NCBI GenBank assembly: GCA_016210375.1
Contig: JACQUH010000124.1
Coordinates: 1-6,330 of the forward strand
From: Chloroflexota bacterium
Lineage (GTDB): Bacteria > Chloroflexota > Dehalococcoidia > Lucifugimonadales > JACPCL1
DNA length: 6,330 bases
Direction of reading: 5' to 3'
The position numbers were made by a program, and so were the translations under genes. The notes beneath the pieces were generated by a model. That model was not told the DNA's origin. It did not search any database and saw nothing but the letters and a program-made list of their open reading frames with translations. Within the stretch, counting starts at the first letter, position 1, and each line of letters opens with the position of its first letter. This document shows, piece after piece, positions 4,657 through 6,330 of the stretch.

Positions 4657-5465
4657 ACAGGTATCTTTCTCCTGACCTGGATTTTGGCCGTTGGCTCGCC
4701 CTGCTTACGGTATTGCAACAACTCTGGATGCGATTCCGCATATTGAGCGATGCCCTTTGTGTCCCAGGATATTCGCGCTTTGGAGTACACCACGCAGAGC
4801 TGGTCACTGTAAATTGTTTCTCCGTAACGCAGCGCATCGTTCTTGATCTCGGCTTCCAGGCCAGTCATGTGTTCGGTTGAAGCCTTGAAAAGCGATGCAT
4901 ATTGTTCCTCCAGAGCGTCCAACTCCGATGCCACTTTATTCAGGACCTCTGTGCGTTTGGCTTCGTACTCGGCTCGCATAACATCAATGGCTGTCCGGAT
5001 CTGTTCAAGTTCGCCAAGCTTGCTAACTATGCTCTGAGGCTCAGGGCGGTCAGTGACTTCGTCAATTAGCTTGAGGGCAATAGTGTGGAGAGCCGCCCTG
5101 AGGAACTGCAGGTTCGCTTTTGTCTTACACCGTCCAAGGGCCTTTTCTTCCAGTTGCCTCACCATTTCGGGGGTCATGTGCAAGTCTCTGCCGAGCGTTT
5201 CAAACGTATCTGGCGCGGCGCCATCCAGACCGAACCAGCGACTGACAACATGATGCAGCCTTTCTCCATCCTGGCCAGTCGCCATCCTTTCTTGCAACGA
5301 TTCCAGGAAACTCGCTACTACGTGCTCAAGGTGCTGATTCCGTATGAGTTCTACCTGCTCAAAGCGAAAACCCAAACTTGTCAACAGAGAGCTGAGGCGA
5401 GTATCTGTCCCATAGATTGCAGTAAGAAACTCATTCAAGCCAGCGAGTTGCTGTTTGATATTCAT
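4653..5465 (-). CDS. Sigma-70 region-4-like helix-turn-helix protein with coiled-coil and C-terminal module
   Basis: A 270-residue protein I cannot assign to a named family. Residues 76-114 resemble sigma-factor region 4: RWFGLDGAAPDTFETLGRD, then HMTPEMVRQLEEKALGRCK, parallel to the RYGLDG...TLEEIG...VTRERVRQIEAKAL pattern. No sigma region 2 is visible, so it should bind DNA or RNA polymerase without being a full sigma factor. Residues from about 145 to 205 are charged and helical (LGELEQIRTAIDVMRAEYEA), probably a coiled coil. The end reads LCVVYSKARISWDTKGIAQY and then HPELLQYRKQGEP, which looks like a conserved module of its own. ATG 5465 is chosen because GGAG (5477-5474) lies 8 bases upstream; a GTG at 5474 would overlap that site. 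By eye it is less GC-rich than chrA and acs, a possible sign of transfer. Confidence 0.8.
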   Translation of the reverse strand: MNIKQQLAGLNEFLTAIYGTDTRLSSLLTSLGFRFEQVELIRNQHLEHVVASFLESLQERMATGQDGERLHHVVSRWFGLDGAAPDTFETLGRDLHMTPEMVRQLEEKALGRCKTKANLQFLRAALHTIALKLIDEVTDRPEPQSIVSKLGELEQIRTAIDVMRAEYEAKRTEVLNKVASELDALEEQYASLFKASTEHMTGLEAEIKNDALRYGETIYSDQLCVVYSKARISWDTKGIAQYAESHPELLQYRKQGEPTAKIQVRRKIPV

Positions 5466-5492
5466 TGTTCTCACTCCGTCTTGGCAGAGGCG

Positions 5493-5521
5493 AGTATGCC
5501 TTCACCGCAGACGCTTGTCAA
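5493..5521 (-). promoter_or_regulatory. Sigma70-type promoter for the sigma-like gene
   Basis: On the minus strand TTGACA (5521-5516, perfect) and CATACT (5498-5493, four of six) are 17 bases apart. Transcription would start near 5486, about 20 bases before ATG 5465, which supports this start. Confidence 0.7.
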
Positions 5522-5540
5522 CCAGCGTCCTTCCGCCCCG

Positions 5541-5604
5541 TGGGGGTCCGCTTCTACCAACTGCCCCTATGGTGGAGCCATGGGGGTCAAGGTTGACTCC
5601 CCCT
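5541..5604. repeat. TGGGGGTC direct repeats in the divergent promoter region
   Basis: TGGGGGTC occurs at 5541-5548 and again at 5581-5588, exactly 40 bases apart. An inverted GACTCCCCC lies at 5596-5604, and GTCAA/TTGAC (5586-5590, 5593-5597) form a small dyad overlapping the acs -35 box. They could be regulator sites or chance in GC-rich DNA. Confidence 0.35.
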
Positions 5605-5621
5605 AGCGCCCGTACTAGACT
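5593..5621 (+). promoter_or_regulatory. Sigma70-type promoter for acs
   Basis: TTGACT (5593-5598, five of six) and TAGACT (5616-5621, four of six) are 17 bases apart. Transcription would start near 5628, about 30 bases before the acs ATG. This promoter and the minus-strand promoter at 5521-5493 diverge from the same intergenic region. Confidence 0.6.
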
Positions 5622-5656
5622 TGTGCCTACTCCCATTCCCACCTGCGGAGGCCCAC

Positions 5657-6330
5657 ATGCCGTCTTATCAGACCACCAGCAAGCCACCCCTCTCCCGCAT
5701 GAAGGTGCGGCCCAACCTCACCGGCTACGAGCGAGTGCGGAAGACATTCCGCTTCACCGATGTGTACAAGGAGCTGGACTGGCTGCCCGACGGCGGCCTG
5801 AACAAGGCCCACGAATGCATTGACCGCCACGCCGATGGCCCCAACGCCCAGAAGCGTGCCATGATCTGGGAGGGCAAGAACGGCGAGCAGGAACGGTACA
5901 CCTTCGCCGACATGAAGCGGGAGACCGGCAAGTTCGCCAACGTGCTGCGCGGCCTGGGCGTCCAGCGGGGCGACCGCGTCTTCACATTCCTGGACCGCAT
6001 CCCAGAGCAGTACTTCGCCGTGTTCGGCATCCTGAAGGCGGGGGCCATCGCCGGGCCGCTCTTCTCGGCATTCGGCCCGGACCCGGTGCGGGACCGCCTG
6101 CTGGACAGCGGCGCAAAGGTGCTGGTCACATCGCCGGAGCTGCGAGGCCGCATCGCCGGCATCCTCAAAGACCTGCCGGAGCTAAAGCACGTCATCATCG
6201 TCAACAAGCTGGGACGGGACAAGACGCCCATCGCGCCGACGGACCTGCGCTACGAGGACCTCATGGCGAAGGCGTCGCCGGAGTTCAAGACCGACAACAC
6301 CTCCATGTACGACTACTCCATCATGCACTA
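5657..6330 (+). CDS. acs: Acetyl-CoA synthetase (AMP-forming), N-terminal part (3' end outside window)
   Basis: Acetate-CoA ligase of the adenylate-forming (ANL) superfamily: acetate plus ATP gives acetyl-AMP, then acetyl-CoA, in the cytoplasm. The 224 complete codons visible show the AcsA-type N-terminus: LTGYERVRKTF (21-31), LDWLPDGGLNKAHECIDRHA (40-59), ERYTFADMKRETGKFANVL (79-97), GVQRGDRVF (101-109), then ILKAGAIAGPLFSAFGPDPV (125-144), RDRLLDSGAKVLVTSPEL (145-162) and LKHVIIVNK (176-184). The window ends at YSIMHY, where the family continues into the ATP-binding TSGTTGKPKG loop, so all catalytic motifs are beyond the edge. ATG 5657 follows GCGGAGG (5645-5651) at 5 bases and is well placed. 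Family members are usually about 570-660 residues, so well over half of the gene is missing. A propionate or other short acyl preference cannot be excluded from this part. Confidence 0.92.
   Translation, partial: MPSYQTTSKPPLSRMKVRPNLTGYERVRKTFRFTDVYKELDWLPDGGLNKAHECIDRHADGPNAQKRAMIWEGKNGEQERYTFADMKRETGKFANVLRGLGVQRGDRVFTFLDRIPEQYFAVFGILKAGAIAGPLFSAFGPDPVRDRLLDSGAKVLVTSPELRGRIAGILKDLPELKHVIIVNKLGRDKTPIAPTDLRYEDLMAKASPEFKTDNTSMYDYSIMH

Noticed and set aside
3627..4880. Long open frames overlapping chrA in other frames on both strands
   Set aside because: They are GC-rich shadows rich in Arg/Gly/Pro/Ala without family motifs, while the chrA frame carries the complete CHR signature.

Overview
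The window is a GC-rich bacterial chromosomal segment. It carries two genes cut by the window edges (the 3' end of radA and the 5' end of an acetyl-CoA synthetase gene), five complete genes, and intergenic DNA full of palindromic repeats. The repeats, the glycine-rich RRM protein and the general style of the proteins suggest Chloroflexota (Dehalococcoidia/SAR202-like or a relative). That placement is an inference from gene style; there is no marker gene here that proves it.

Layout: radA C-terminal part (+, 2-790); a roughly 410-base leader region containing a hairpin and a possible promoter; a small cold-shock-type RRM RNA-binding protein (+, 1203-1559) closed by a textbook intrinsic terminator; a DinB-like metal-binding protein (-, 1811-2266) with its own strong promoter; a repeat-rich gap (about 2400-2700); a peroxiredoxin (+, 2837-3304) with an in-frame TGA at codon 47; a second repeat cluster (3312-3470); a chromate-type transporter ChrA (+, about 3487-4656); a sigma-region-4-like/coiled-coil protein (-, 4653-5465) that converges on chrA with overlapping stop codons; a divergent promoter region; and acs (+, 5657 to the window end).

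The most important observation is the peroxiredoxin. Its reading frame is intact on both sides of a single TGA, and the TGA sits exactly where the peroxidatic cysteine of the family belongs (context FTGG-U-ERELRKF). A stem-loop compatible with a bacterial SECIS lies directly downstream. The best reading is a selenocysteine peroxiredoxin of 155 residues, not a pseudogene or a 99-residue fragment. It has its own good sigma70-type promoter and strong ribosome binding site, and a single cysteine (C86) that could resolve the selenenic acid. Standard gene calling would truncate it.

The genes look mostly like independent transcription units: well-formed -35/-10 pairs precede the DinB gene, the peroxiredoxin, the sigma-like gene and acs. 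The selenoprotein and chrA are co-oriented and separated by palindromic repeats; a shared stress role (peroxide and oxyanion stress) is only inferred. The sigma-like gene looks less GC-rich than its neighbours and may have a different history.
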